Shown: positions 36,480-46,156, counted from the first letter of the stretch. The stretch is 64,000 nt of DNA from Rhodopirellula sp. SM50 (GCF_002289565.1 NZ_NTFY01000069.1:43902-107901), one strand, 5' to 3'. Notes: generated from the letters alone by a model not told the origin. Numbers and translations: made by a program.

Positions 36480-38894
36480 ATGCGGGTCTTGCCGATTCTC
36501 GTTTGTTGCTGTTGGTTTGTGTCGCCGTTGGTTGTCGGGCAGGAACCCGCCGGCGCGGACGGCATGACGTTTCGCTTGATCGAGGGAGGGCGTTTCGTTC
36601 AGGGCATGGACGGCGGCGAACGCACGTTGCAGCAGGCGTTCCCGCTGTCGACGACTGGGCAAGGCTACGGCAACGCCGAAGGCCCCGCGCACGTGACGTG
36701 GCTGACCAAGCCCTACCAGATCGCCGAGACGGAAGTCACGGTCGGGCAATTTCGACGATTCGTCGAGGCCACCGGTTATCAGACCACTGCCCAACGCGGT
36801 TTGGCCGAAATGGTCGGATGGCAACCGACGCCGGAAGACAAGCCGCTGTATCAGTCCCGTGATTTTGTGCGAGACACAATGTTCAGCTGGGAGAATCCGG
36901 GATTTGAGCAGACCGATGAGCATCCGGTCGTCGGGGTCAGTCTGACCGACGCCAAGGCGTATTGTCAGTGGCTCAGTCAACGTGACGGCGTCCGCTATCG
37001 ATTGCCGACCGAAGCGGAATGGGAATTCGCCTGCCGTGCCGGCACAACGACTTGGTTCTCATTCGGAGATTCCGCCCACGGGGTCTCGCACCGGCACGCC
37101 AATCTCGGTCACGTCGAACTGGAACAACATCGCAAGCACGCCGCGGAGCGACAATGGTTGCTCGACTGGGACAACGATCCGACGGACGGCTATGTCTTTA
37201 CGGCGCCGGTGGGCAGCTACGCTCGCAATCCCTGGGGCATCGCCGACATGCACGGCAACGTCTGGGAGTGGTGTGAAGACCTTTGGCTTGACACGATTTA
37301 CAAAGATTACGATCGGCCGCGATTTGATCAGCCCAATGGCGTTGCGGTGGATCCTGTCAATCGAGATCGACCGCAAACGACCACAAATGATTTCCACGTG
37401 CTTCGCGGGGGCTGCTGGTACAACGGTGATCTGTCGTGTCGATCGTCCGCACGAATTCCTTGGGATGCCGATGACGCGGCTTGTTACGTGGGATTCCGAA
37501 TCGTCCGTGATGCCGGCCCGGAGCAGTCGACGGCGGCCCGGGATGCATACGAGGCGGAACAGGCAGCGATCGCTGCGATCGAAGCGGCCGGCGGAAAACG
37601 TTTTGCGTCGCGGGGGCTGGACATCGAAGTTCGGTTTGAAGGGGCAAACGTTGACGAATCCGTGTTTGACAGCTTGGCGAAGCTGCCCGATCTGCAGCGG
37701 CTTCGCATCGGATGGCGGGATCGCGACGCCAAACTCTCTCAGGAGGGACTCGATGCGATTGCGAATCTGAAACACTTGCAGGTTCTGGAGTTCAAAAGCG
37801 GGCTGGGAATCGAAACCCTTGATCTGTCCGTGTTGACGCGGATCAGCGCGTTGCAGGTGCTGCGTTTTCCCCGCGACGCGTCGTTGAACGATCAGCACCT
37901 GGCGGCACTTGCCGGGTTCACATCGCTGCGGGAGTTTCAATGCTTCGGCACCGCCGGTGGGTTGACCGACGTGGGGCTCAGCCGGTTGAGCCGGAATCGC
38001 AACCTAGAAACCTTGCTGGCCTGGGAGAACGAAGCGACCGGGGCGTACTTGAAGCATTTGCAAGGCTGTCCGCTGAGTACGCTGGCCAGTACCGCAGCGT
38101 TTCGCAGTACCGGCGCAATGACGGATGAGCACGCCGCCAACTTGACAGGGTTTCCGCACCTTCGCTCGCTCACGCTCGATGGCCAGTCACAGCTTAGCGG
38201 TGCGTCGATCGAGCGGATCGCAGCCTTGGACGAACTGCGACAGTTGAGCCTGCAACGTTGCCGCGGCATCGGCGACGCCGAAATGTTTCCGCTGGCGAAA
38301 CTGCAGCAGTTGCGTGACGTTAACTTGACGGACAGCCCGGCGGGTGATGTCGCTGCCAAAGCCCTGGGTAGGATTCCGCGTTTGGAATCGGTGCGTCTTG
38401 GCAACGATGATTCTGGCGGCCGTGAGCGGCTGACCGACGCCGGAGCCGCCGAGTTGTCCAAGGCGTTTTCGATCCGGGAATTGGACCTGACGTCAAACGC
38501 GTTGACCGATCACGGGCTCAAGTCTCTCGGACGCATCAATCGATTGACGCGTTTGACGATCACCTCGCATCAAGTCACCGGATCGGGCTTGGGACCGTTG
38601 ACGCAGTTGCCTGACTTGCGCGATCTTTCGCTTCGGACACCGGGGCTGGAGGACGTGGCGTTTGAGTACTTGGCGAGTGCAAAAAGCGTTGAAAAGCTAC
38701 GGCTCGCCCATCGTGGCGTTCGGCCTCCGTCGGCGCTGACCAACGACGGCATGATGAAGATGCAGGCCGCCACATGGCTGAAAGAATTGTGGTTGCCTCG
38801 CAATGACACCGGACTCACCGAACAGAAGATCAACGAGCTCAACGAACTGATGCCCAAAACCAACGTCATCCCCTACACCGTCTCGCCCGACTAA
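36480..38894 (+). CDS. SUMF1-domain protein fused to leucine-rich repeats; probably not a working formylglycine generator
   Basis: 804 residues with a signal peptide (MRVLPILVCCCWFVSPLVVG). The SUMF1/FGE-sulfatase domain spans about 29-345: IAETEVTVGQFRRFV, RLPTEAEWEFACRAG, NPWGIADMHGNVWEWCED and HVLRGGCWYNGDLSCRSSARI. In active FGE the last motif carries two Cys five residues apart (RGGSYLC...C); here the first is Asn315 and only Cys320 remains, so catalysis by the known mechanism is unlikely. From about 385 to 800 are leucine-rich repeats (L..L..L, TD.GL..L), a protein-binding surface. The pair may form a secreted recognition or scaffold protein linked to the sulfatase-rich lifestyle. The stop lies 1 nt before a REP-like repeat. 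Confidence 0.88.
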   Translation: MRVLPILVCCCWFVSPLVVGQEPAGADGMTFRLIEGGRFVQGMDGGERTLQQAFPLSTTGQGYGNAEGPAHVTWLTKPYQIAETEVTVGQFRRFVEATGYQTTAQRGLAEMVGWQPTPEDKPLYQSRDFVRDTMFSWENPGFEQTDEHPVVGVSLTDAKAYCQWLSQRDGVRYRLPTEAEWEFACRAGTTTWFSFGDSAHGVSHRHANLGHVELEQHRKHAAERQWLLDWDNDPTDGYVFTAPVGSYARNPWGIADMHGNVWEWCEDLWLDTIYKDYDRPRFDQPNGVAVDPVNRDRPQTTTNDFHVLRGGCWYNGDLSCRSSARIPWDADDAACYVGFRIVRDAGPEQSTAARDAYEAEQAAIAAIEAAGGKRFASRGLDIEVRFEGANVDESVFDSLAKLPDLQRLRIGWRDRDAKLSQEGLDAIANLKHLQVLEFKSGLGIETLDLSVLTRISALQVLRFPRDASLNDQHLAALAGFTSLREFQCFGTAGGLTDVGLSRLSRNRNLETLLAWENEATGAYLKHLQGCPLSTLASTAAFRSTGAMTDEHAANLTGFPHLRSLTLDGQSQLSGASIERIAALDELRQLSLQRCRGIGDAEMFPLAKLQQLRDVNLTDSPAGDVAAKALGRIPRLESVRLGNDDSGGRERLTDAGAAELSKAFSIRELDLTSNALTDHGLKSLGRINRLTRLTITSHQVTGSGLGPLTQLPDLRDLSLRTPGLEDVAFEYLASAKSVEKLRLAHRGVRPPSALTNDGMMKMQAATWLKELWLPRNDTGLTEQKINELNELMPKTNVIPYTVSPD

Positions 38895-38895
38895 A

Positions 38896-38976
38896 GTGGC
38901 GTAAGCTTCCAGCTTGCGATCCGTGGCGTAAGCATCGCACGAAAAATAGGTGGGATAGGCTAGAAGCCTCTCCCAC
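38896..38976. repeat. REP-like repeats of two families between genes
   Basis: GTGGCGTAAGCTTCCAGC (38896) with a second partial copy at 38923, then the second family GTGGGATAGGCTAGAAGCCTCTCCCAC as a compact palindrome (38950-38976). The first begins 1 nt after the SUMF1-LRR stop codon, and the second ends 19 nt before the DUF1592 gene. Confidence 0.8.
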
Positions 38977-38995
38977 GCCTCAACCGTACCCCTCC

Positions 38996-41578
38996 ATGCA
39001 CCAACCTCCGCCCCACCGATTCGCCATCCTGCTTTGCAGCCTTGTCCTGCTGGCGTGTGGCATCGCGCACGCTGCCGAACCTCAGGACGTGGCGCTGGAC
39101 GACGATTCGGTCACGAAGCTGATCCAGCAATTCTGCGTCGACTGTCACGGCCCCGACACCCAAGAGGGCGAGCTGCGGCTGGACACGCTGACCCCAGACT
39201 TCACCGATTCGCAGACGGCGGCGAAATGGATCGAGGTGATGGACAACTTGAACCTGGGAGAAATGCCTCCGCAGGACGAACGCCAACCGCCCGACGCGTT
39301 GGTTGCACAAGTTGTCGACTGGATCGGAAACGAATTGAAGCACGCGGCGACGCTTTCCAAAAGCACCGGCGGCCGTGAGTTGATGCGACGACTCAACCGC
39401 AGGGAGTACGCCAACATCGTCGGCGACTTGCTGGCGATCGAATTCCTGCCCGGCGAAGGGCCGCAAGACTTGTTGCCGCCCGACGGAACGATGAATGGGT
39501 TCGATACGGTCAGCAAGGCGTTGTTGTTGGACCCGTCACTAATGGAAAAGTATTTTGACGTCGCCGCCATGGTCGCAAACAAGGCGGTGATCACCGGGCC
39601 GCCGCCGGTTCCGACTCGTCGCAATCGGATGCAATACGAGGACAGTACCGGCGGCATCGAGTACATCAAACATTCACGCGAGACGATCCTGACCGAAGAG
39701 GGCATCATCACGATGAATCAGGGGATGCGTAGCGACGAAGCCTTACGGCACCCTTGGAACGATCGATTGATTCCGATCCGCGGCAGATACCGCTTGCGGG
39801 TCCGGTTAGGCGCCGACCCGCGCGATCGCGAGGCACTTTACATTCGAATCAAACGCAGTGGGGATGGTGATTTGTATTTCGGCACGGTGCCCGGAACGCT
39901 GGACCGTCCGGAAGTGATCGAAATCGAACGCGCCTTCGACGTCCCGGGCGGAAATGAAATCGGCATCGAGTTTGTCGACGCGCCGAGTTTTGGACGCGTC
40001 AATTATCACTTCTCGGACCTGCGGCGATCAGCGGAAGAGGCGACCAAGAATGGGAACGCAACCCTGGCGGGCCGGTTGCAGGCGCAGTTGGGCGCACAGG
40101 GGTTTCCCAATCAGGGACGGATTGAGCCTGACACGCGAACGACCGGCCATTTGCCCCGGATCCTGTTTGACTGGATTGAGCTGGAAGGGCCGCTGTATGA
40201 ACAGTGGCCACCCCAAAGCACGGAACTGATCTTTCATCGCGGTTTGGACGCTTCGGAGTTCGGCGAACCCTACGCCCGCGAGATTTTTGCCCGACTGCTG
40301 CCGCGCGCGTTTCGACGCAACGTCAGCGCGGCGGAAATCGAACGAATCGTTGGCGTGGTCCGCAGCGAATTGGCGTACGGGGAATCATTCCCCGACGCGA
40401 TTGAATCCGGGATTGTCGCGATGCTGTGTAGTCCTTCGTTTCTGTTGATCCGCGAAGCGGAGGGAGCAATCGCGGGCGACGCCGCGGCGAGCAACAGTGG
40501 CTTTACCAGTACCGACGACCCTGCCGGTGTCGACGAACTCAACGACGATGAGCTCGCGTTTCGGTTGAGCCGATTTTTGTGGAGCACGATCCCGGACGAC
40601 GCGCTCCGTCAAGCCGCGGCGTCGCGGCGTTTGACCGACACGGACGTGCTGGTACGACAGGTGCGCCGAATGTTGGCACACGAAAAAGCTGACGCGCTGG
40701 TCGAGGGGTTTGCGCGGCAATGGTTGAAGGCGGATGAGTTTGACCGTTTCGCGATCGATCAAAACCTGTATCGCGATTTCTATCGCGCCGAGAACGCCGG
40801 TTTGAACGAAGCGATCAATGCGGAACCGATCGAATTCTTTCGCGAGGTCATGCGCAGTGGCGGCAGTTTGCTCGATTTTCTGGACAGCGATTGGACGATG
40901 GCCAACGAGACGCTGGCCCGCTACTACGGGATTCCCGGTGTGACGGGCAACGCCATGGTTCGCGTTGCGTTCCCGCAGCCGTCGGTGCGCGGCGGGCTTT
41001 CCACCATGGCCGCGCTGCACAAATGGGGCAGCGATGGCAATCGGACGAAACCCGTCGAGCGCGGCAAGTACGTTTTGGATGTCTTGTTCAACGACCCGCC
41101 CAAGCCGCCGCCGCCCAACGTCGGAGAAGTCGAACCGAACGTCAGCGGTGAACTGCTGACGGTCCGGCAGCGTCTGGATAAGCATCGCACCATCGCCGCC
41201 TGTGCCCATTGCCATCGCACGATCGACCCCTACGGTCTGGGACTCGAAAACTTCAGTGTTACCGGCACGTGGCGGACCAAGCAAGATGGCGAACGTCCCT
41301 GGTGGCCTGACCACGCGGTGATCGACGCCAGCGGTACCTTGCCCGATGGAACTCGGTTTACGACGATCAATGAGTACCGGACGGCGCTGCGTCGCCAAAG
41401 CGATCGGTTTTTGCGTGGGTTTGCCGAGAAGATGTTGACCTATGCACTCGGCCGCATCATCGAACCGAGCGATCACGTTACAATCGATGGCTTGGTCGAT
41501 CGCATGAAATCCAACGGGCACAGTTTGCAGAGTCTGGTCGAAGGGATCGTCCTTTCGGATGCCTTTTTAAAGAAATAG
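38996..41578 (+). CDS. Planctomycete cytochrome-c/DUF1587-DUF1592-DUF1588-DUF1585 protein
   Basis: 860 residues with a signal peptide (RFAILLCSLVLLACGIAHA). A c-type haem site CVDCH at about 47-51 opens a PSCyt1-like module; then DUF1587 (GRELMRRLNRREYANIVGDLL), a central beta domain, DUF1592 (DDELAFRLSRFLWSTIPDD), DUF1588 (SDGNRTKPVERGKYVLDVLF) with a second CAHCH haem motif, and DUF1585 at the C-terminus. This set is typical of large planctomycete and Verrucomicrobia secreted proteins of unknown role, probably electron transfer coupled to polysaccharide metabolism. It is followed by its usual partner, DUF1552, with a 4-nt gap. Confidence 0.93.
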   Translation: MHQPPPHRFAILLCSLVLLACGIAHAAEPQDVALDDDSVTKLIQQFCVDCHGPDTQEGELRLDTLTPDFTDSQTAAKWIEVMDNLNLGEMPPQDERQPPDALVAQVVDWIGNELKHAATLSKSTGGRELMRRLNRREYANIVGDLLAIEFLPGEGPQDLLPPDGTMNGFDTVSKALLLDPSLMEKYFDVAAMVANKAVITGPPPVPTRRNRMQYEDSTGGIEYIKHSRETILTEEGIITMNQGMRSDEALRHPWNDRLIPIRGRYRLRVRLGADPRDREALYIRIKRSGDGDLYFGTVPGTLDRPEVIEIERAFDVPGGNEIGIEFVDAPSFGRVNYHFSDLRRSAEEATKNGNATLAGRLQAQLGAQGFPNQGRIEPDTRTTGHLPRILFDWIELEGPLYEQWPPQSTELIFHRGLDASEFGEPYAREIFARLLPRAFRRNVSAAEIERIVGVVRSELAYGESFPDAIESGIVAMLCSPSFLLIREAEGAIAGDAAASNSGFTSTDDPAGVDELNDDELAFRLSRFLWSTIPDDALRQAAASRRLTDTDVLVRQVRRMLAHEKADALVEGFARQWLKADEFDRFAIDQNLYRDFYRAENAGLNEAINAEPIEFFREVMRSGGSLLDFLDSDWTMANETLARYYGIPGVTGNAMVRVAFPQPSVRGGLSTMAALHKWGSDGNRTKPVERGKYVLDVLFNDPPKPPPPNVGEVEPNVSGELLTVRQRLDKHRTIAACAHCHRTIDPYGLGLENFSVTGTWRTKQDGERPWWPDHAVIDASGTLPDGTRFTTINEYRTALRRQSDRFLRGFAEKMLTYALGRIIEPSDHVTIDGLVDRMKSNGHSLQSLVEGIVLSDAFLKK

Positions 41579-41582
41579 AACC

Positions 41583-42932
41583 ATGAGCAAAATCCACGCA
41601 CCCCAACTCGGTCGACGCACGTTACTGCGGGGCACCGGCGGCGCGATGGCGTTGCCGCTGTTGGAAGCGATGCTGCCGAAACCGGCGGCCGCCGGCGGCG
41701 AAAGCGTCGAATCTGCCTTGCCTAAACGGATCGGCATTTTTTACTTCGGCACCGGCATGAACATGCGCCAGTTGGAGCCGGTGGATGAGGGACGCGACTA
41801 CACGTTATCGCCGACGCTGAGGGTGCTGGCCAATCACAAAGACGACTTCACCGTCCTCTCGGGAACCTATTTGGAACACGGCGGCGGTCACCAAGGTGAT
41901 TACACGTTTTCGACCGGTGTGAAAGCCAAAGACGGAAGCTCGATCAATAATTCTGTCTCGATGGATCAAATCGCGGCGCAGCAACTCGGACGCCAGACCC
42001 GGTTCCCATCGCTGCAGCTCTGTGTCCAACGCGGCACCGGATTCGGGGGCAACCTGCGCACGCTTTCTTGGAATCATGACGGCGTCCCGCTGGCGTCAGA
42101 AAATGATCCTCACGTCTTGTTCAATCGACTGTTCAAAGTCGATGGCCCCGAAGAAACCGAGCTGCGGAAAAAGGGATTCCGTCAACGGCGTAGCATCCTG
42201 GACCTGGTCATGGAAGATGCGAAACAGATGGAACGCACCGTCGGCGGGCGCGATCGCGTCAAGCTGGACGAATACTTCAGCAGCGTCCGCGAAGTGGAAA
42301 AACAACTGGAACGCGACATCGACTGGAATGTGAAACCCAAGCCGAACGTCGACACCAGCGGTCTGAGTGATTTTTCGGAAAGCTTTACCGTCAACATGCC
42401 CGCCGGGCAGTTTGTGTACGGGAAGTACGCGCGGATGATGTACGACTTGATCGCGCTGGCCTACGAGACCGATTCTTCACGCGTGATCAGCTACGTGGTC
42501 CGTCAAGAAAGTTCAGGCGGGACGTTTCCCGAATTTGGTGTGTCGAAAGGGTTCCACGAATTGACGCACCATGGCAACGATCCGAAGAACTTGGCGGAGT
42601 TGGCCAAGGTGGATCGGATCTACCTTTCGCATTGGAATTACTTCATCGATCGGCTGAAGTCGTTTGGGCAACCCGACGGTTCGAGTTTGTTGGATCACAC
42701 GCTGTTGGGATTTTCGAGCGGGATGGGGATCGGGCATTCCAAAGACCGCTTGCCGACCTGCCTGTTCGGCGGCAAGGCCGCCGGTGTTGCACACCAAGGT
42801 CACCTTCGGCTACCCGAACAGACTCCCCTGTCACGTGTTTGGCACACCATGCTGGACCGGGCCGGCGTCGACCCCGGTGACTCCTTTCAGGACTCCACCG
42901 GAGTGATCGAGGAGTTGATCAAAGTGGGGTAA
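41583..42932 (+). CDS. DUF1552 secreted protein
   Basis: 449 residues. The N-terminus carries a Tat-like GRRTLLRGTGGAMALPLLEAM signal region. The body has the DUF1552 pattern: RIGIFYFGTGMNMRQLEP, FTVLSGTYLEHGGGHQGDYTFSTG, SMDQIAAQQLG, RFPSLQLCVQ and a C-terminal GFSSGMGIGHSKDRLPTCLFGG. It is almost always next to a DUF1592 protein in planctomycetes and is presumed to act with it. Its stop codon TAA (42930-42932) belongs to a REP-like repeat (GTGGGGTAAGCTTCC starting at 42924), so the last residues Lys-Val-Gly are partly repeat-encoded. Confidence 0.93.
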   Translation: MSKIHAPQLGRRTLLRGTGGAMALPLLEAMLPKPAAAGGESVESALPKRIGIFYFGTGMNMRQLEPVDEGRDYTLSPTLRVLANHKDDFTVLSGTYLEHGGGHQGDYTFSTGVKAKDGSSINNSVSMDQIAAQQLGRQTRFPSLQLCVQRGTGFGGNLRTLSWNHDGVPLASENDPHVLFNRLFKVDGPEETELRKKGFRQRRSILDLVMEDAKQMERTVGGRDRVKLDEYFSSVREVEKQLERDIDWNVKPKPNVDTSGLSDFSESFTVNMPAGQFVYGKYARMMYDLIALAYETDSSRVISYVVRQESSGGTFPEFGVSKGFHELTHHGNDPKNLAELAKVDRIYLSHWNYFIDRLKSFGQPDGSSLLDHTLLGFSSGMGIGHSKDRLPTCLFGGKAAGVAHQGHLRLPEQTPLSRVWHTMLDRAGVDPGDSFQDSTGVIEELIKVG

Positions 42933-43034
42933 GCTTCCAGCTTGCCGCAAGGCAAGCTTCAGCTTGGCGTGTCGCAGCGGTTGGGGGGAAAGCTTTCAGC
43001 TTTCCGGGACGCAAGCTGGAAGCTTACGCCACTT
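42924..43034. repeat. REP-like palindrome cluster supplying a stop codon
   Basis: GTGGGGTAAGCTTCCAGC at 42924 and its inverse ending GCTTACGCCAC at 43034 flank two inner copies (AAGCTTCAGCTTGGC, AAGCTTTCAGCTTTCC). TAA within the first motif is the stop of the DUF1552 gene. The cluster lies between convergent genes and may terminate both. Confidence 0.85.
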
Positions 43035-43060
43035 TCGCAAGCTGGAAGAGGAGGCCATGG

Positions 43061-46000
43061 TTAGGGTCCGTCGCTCATCAGCCAGGCGAACAGGTCTTGG
43101 ATTTGTTGTTGGCTCAGGTTGTCCAGCAGGCCGTCGGGCATGAGGGAGTTGGTGGTCAACTTGATGGTCTCGATGTCGTCCGAAAGGACTTCGACGGTCT
43201 CGGTCGCGGTTTGGATCGTGACGGATGATTCGGTTTGACGGGCGACGGTTCCACTGATCACGCGTCCGTCGGTGGTCAACAGGTTGGACAACCGGAAATC
43301 GGCCGGGACGGCGGCGCTGGGATCGATGATGTTGGAGACCAGATAGTGCAGGTCGCGTCGGTTTGCGCCGGTCAATTCGGGGCCGACCGATTTGCCATCG
43401 CCGAACAGCTTGTGGCACGACGCACAGGTCTTTTGAAACAGCTCGCGGCCGCGGGAAAGATTGGCCGTCGCAATCCGCGACGGATCCAAACGTTTCTCCA
43501 AGTCTTTGATCTGACGCACGCGTTCGGCCGGCGAACGTCGCAGCGTTCCCCAGACTCGGTGAAGTCGCTCTCGCAACGCCTGATCACCCAAAGCATCGAT
43601 TTGCCGGGATTGGCCGGCTGATAGTTCGCCCGCTGCGATGGTGTTGTTTTCAATCGCGCCAAGTAGCAACGCTGCACTCCGGCGGCGCGCGACGAGATAA
43701 TCGATCGCGGCAACCCGTTCCTGTTGACCCCACTGGCCGTAGCGGTTGAGAACGGTCTCGGCCAGTTTCTGATCGTCGGTGATCGTCGCCGCACGCAGTG
43801 CCTCGGTGGTCAGACGCGAGGCCCGAATCAATCGTTCCAGGTCACGAGCAAACCCGGCTGGATTGCGTCGGGCCAACCCGTCGAGGGCGGCTCGGCGGGT
43901 CGCGTGGTCGGTGTCGGCGGCATGCAGTCGTTGCCGAACGCGTTGCAAACCTGAATCGTCTGACGTGACCGCCGCCGCGCGCACCGCCGCGACACGCACC
44001 CGCTGATCGTCGTGCTCGGTCAAGGTTTCGATCACACCCGCGACGCTGCCGGGAAACTCAGTGCGTGTTTGCAGCGAGACACTGTCATTGAATCCCTCGA
44101 GAAGATCGGCGATGACGTCTGCTCGCCTGGTGTGCGCCAGATGATCCAACAGCAAACTGGCGGAGCGGGACGAATCACCGCAAATTCGCCGCGCCGTCCA
44201 GCGACGGATCCGTGGTGAAAACGATTCGACAGCTTGGAGGGCACGTTCGGGGTGCGCGGCGACTTCGGGTTCGATCGCGTACCAAATCATGCGTTCCAAG
44301 TTCGGATCCGGTGTGCTGTCTTTCTTGATCGCCAAGGCAACGGCGGTCGTCCAGCGTTGACCGACTTCAAGACGCTGTAGCGCCGAAGCCAACGCCATCC
44401 GGACCAGCCAAGATGACTCCGTCATTGCCAACTGCGCAAGACGATTGGCGGTTGCGCCGGATGACACGGCACCATCGACCAGCAGTCGCACCGCCCAACC
44501 GCGGACATGTTCACTCGGATGGGAAAGCCGTTCCGTCAACCAACGATCGTTGACCCCGCCGCTGCATTGCAACGCCCAGAGGGCGCGGAGCTTGCGCGTG
44601 ATGTCGGGATGAGTGCTGAAAATCTTTCGCAGCGCGGCGTGTGCTTCGGACAAGTCGTCTCCGTCGGCGGCGCGCTCTTGCAGGATCCGACGTGCGTGAC
44701 GGACGAACCATTCGTTGGCATGCAGTTGGCAATCGACGAGCTGCTTGTCGGTGGCTTGACCCAAGTCGACGTCGACGCGACGGGGGTTTCCCCACGTGAT
44801 CTTGTAGATCCGTCCGCTTGTTCGGTGCACGCCGTCGCGATCATGGCATTCTCCGTTGTCCGACCAATCCGTCACGTAAACGTCTCCGTCAGGGCCATAC
44901 TCCATCGAGACGGCTCGAAACCACGGATCCTCCGCGACCAGAAAATCATCGGCGTGTCCGCCACGATACGGGCCGTCGCGTCGGTCGAGCCGGTCGCGGT
45001 TGATTCGCCTACCGTGAATGTTGCTGGTCAACAACGATCCGCGATACTCTGGTGGCCAACGGTCACCGAGATAGATCATCGCGTCGCAATGTGAGTGCCC
45101 GCCGCCGAAATCCAACATCGAGGATGCGGGGTGATCCATGGATTTCCCCGACGACCAATGGAGATGATCACTGGTCGCCGACATCGCTTCATAAACGTGG
45201 GGATTGGGATGCACGCCGCGATCTTTCCACCGCTGATAGTGGGCTCCCGGGACAAGATGCCAAAGGTGTTCCACGACGCTGGTCGTCAAAAAACCTTGAC
45301 CGTGGTCGTCAAAATCCAGCCCCCATGGATTGATCGTCCCGTCGGCCACGATTTCGAACTGGTGTGCGGTGGGATGGTAACGCCAGATCGAACAACTCAA
45401 TTTGATGCGATCCTGCGATGCGTCACCGGGGCGACCGACGTGTGACGGTTGCTTGATCCCGTGGCGGCCGTACAGCCAGCCATCCGGCCCCCACGTCAAC
45501 CCGTTTACGCTGTTGTGTTCCGCTTTCAGTGACCAGCCGTCGAGGTGCACGACCGCTTCACCATCGGGAACGTCGTCGTGGTTCGCATCGGGCAGGAACG
45601 CCAGGTTCGGCGGCGCAGTGATCCAAACTCCACCGAACCCGAGTTCCAGTCCCGTCAAATGGGTCAGTCCCCCGCAAAACACTTTGCGACGGTCCAGCAC
45701 GCCGTCGCCGTTGGTGTCTTCGAAGATCAAAATCCGGTCGTGGGGCTGATCGGTGAAGGTGCTGCCGGCATAGGAATAACTCTCGGCGACCCAGAGTCGC
45801 CCGCGATCATCGAATGTGATCGCGATGGGTTGACGGACCGCAGGTTCGGCCGCCGCCAACGTAATCTGAAATCCAGTCGGCACATGCAACCGCAAAACCG
45901 CGTCGACGGGAGGAAGCGGATGCTGGCCGACCGCTTGCGTATTGCGAGGCGTGAATTCCTGAGCCCCGGCCGGGACGCAGGCCAAGAGCAGGAGTAACCA

Positions 46001-46156
46001 ACTGGCGTAAGCTTCCAGCTTGCGAATCCGCTGAGTGGATTCAGCTGCAAACGCAAGCTGGAAGCTTAGACCATTGATCGCAAGCTGGAAGCTTACGCCA
46101 CGTTGGGGCGGCGGATTTTGAGGGACTCGAAGAGCGGTGCGAGGCGTTGGTAGCAT
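43061..46156 (-). CDS. PVC-type membrane-bound dehydrogenase with HEAT-like repeats and haem-binding C-terminus
   Basis: 1031 residues from the ATG at 46156, but the start is uncertain: the first 45 or so residues are translated REP-like repeat, and the real signal peptide appears to be SWLLLLLACVPAGAQ. A TTG at 45985 is the only later start-like codon before that signal's end, so the repeat may have replaced the original start. The mature part has a beta-propeller dehydrogenase domain (WVAESYSYAGS, GLTWGPDGWLYGRHGIKQPS, VYVTDWSDNGECHDRDG), a HEAT/PBS-lyase-like helical region (about 480-840) and a C-terminal cytochrome c domain (FQKTCASCHKLFGDGKSVGPELTG). Such proteins are abundant in planctomycetes and probably oxidise sugars in the periplasm. 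It ends an operon with the sialidase and the isomerase-like protein. Confidence 0.88.
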   Translation of the reverse strand: MLPTPRTALRVPQNPPPQRGVSFQLAINGLSFQLAFAAESTQRIRKLEAYASWLLLLLACVPAGAQEFTPRNTQAVGQHPLPPVDAVLRLHVPTGFQITLAAAEPAVRQPIAITFDDRGRLWVAESYSYAGSTFTDQPHDRILIFEDTNGDGVLDRRKVFCGGLTHLTGLELGFGGVWITAPPNLAFLPDANHDDVPDGEAVVHLDGWSLKAEHNSVNGLTWGPDGWLYGRHGIKQPSHVGRPGDASQDRIKLSCSIWRYHPTAHQFEIVADGTINPWGLDFDDHGQGFLTTSVVEHLWHLVPGAHYQRWKDRGVHPNPHVYEAMSATSDHLHWSSGKSMDHPASSMLDFGGGHSHCDAMIYLGDRWPPEYRGSLLTSNIHGRRINRDRLDRRDGPYRGGHADDFLVAEDPWFRAVSMEYGPDGDVYVTDWSDNGECHDRDGVHRTSGRIYKITWGNPRRVDVDLGQATDKQLVDCQLHANEWFVRHARRILQERAADGDDLSEAHAALRKIFSTHPDITRKLRALWALQCSGGVNDRWLTERLSHPSEHVRGWAVRLLVDGAVSSGATANRLAQLAMTESSWLVRMALASALQRLEVGQRWTTAVALAIKKDSTPDPNLERMIWYAIEPEVAAHPERALQAVESFSPRIRRWTARRICGDSSRSASLLLDHLAHTRRADVIADLLEGFNDSVSLQTRTEFPGSVAGVIETLTEHDDQRVRVAAVRAAAVTSDDSGLQRVRQRLHAADTDHATRRAALDGLARRNPAGFARDLERLIRASRLTTEALRAATITDDQKLAETVLNRYGQWGQQERVAAIDYLVARRRSAALLLGAIENNTIAAGELSAGQSRQIDALGDQALRERLHRVWGTLRRSPAERVRQIKDLEKRLDPSRIATANLSRGRELFQKTCASCHKLFGDGKSVGPELTGANRRDLHYLVSNIIDPSAAVPADFRLSNLLTTDGRVISGTVARQTESSVTIQTATETVEVLSDDIETIKLTTNSLMPDGLLDNLSQQQIQDLFAWLMSDGP
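46003..46101. repeat. REP-like palindrome cluster overlapping two genes
   Basis: Three arms: TGGCGTAAGCTTCCAGC at 46003, GCAAGCTGGAAGCTTA at 46053 and GCAAGCTGGAAGCTTACGCC ending in AC at 46101. On the minus strand the last arm carries the TAA stop (46093-46095) of the isomerase-like gene, while the others lie within the presumed 5' end of the PVC-type dehydrogenase gene. Confidence 0.85.

Noticed and set aside
44507..45094. 195-codon plus-strand frame inside the PVC-type dehydrogenase
   Set aside because: Antisense to a gene with clear propeller and haem motifs.
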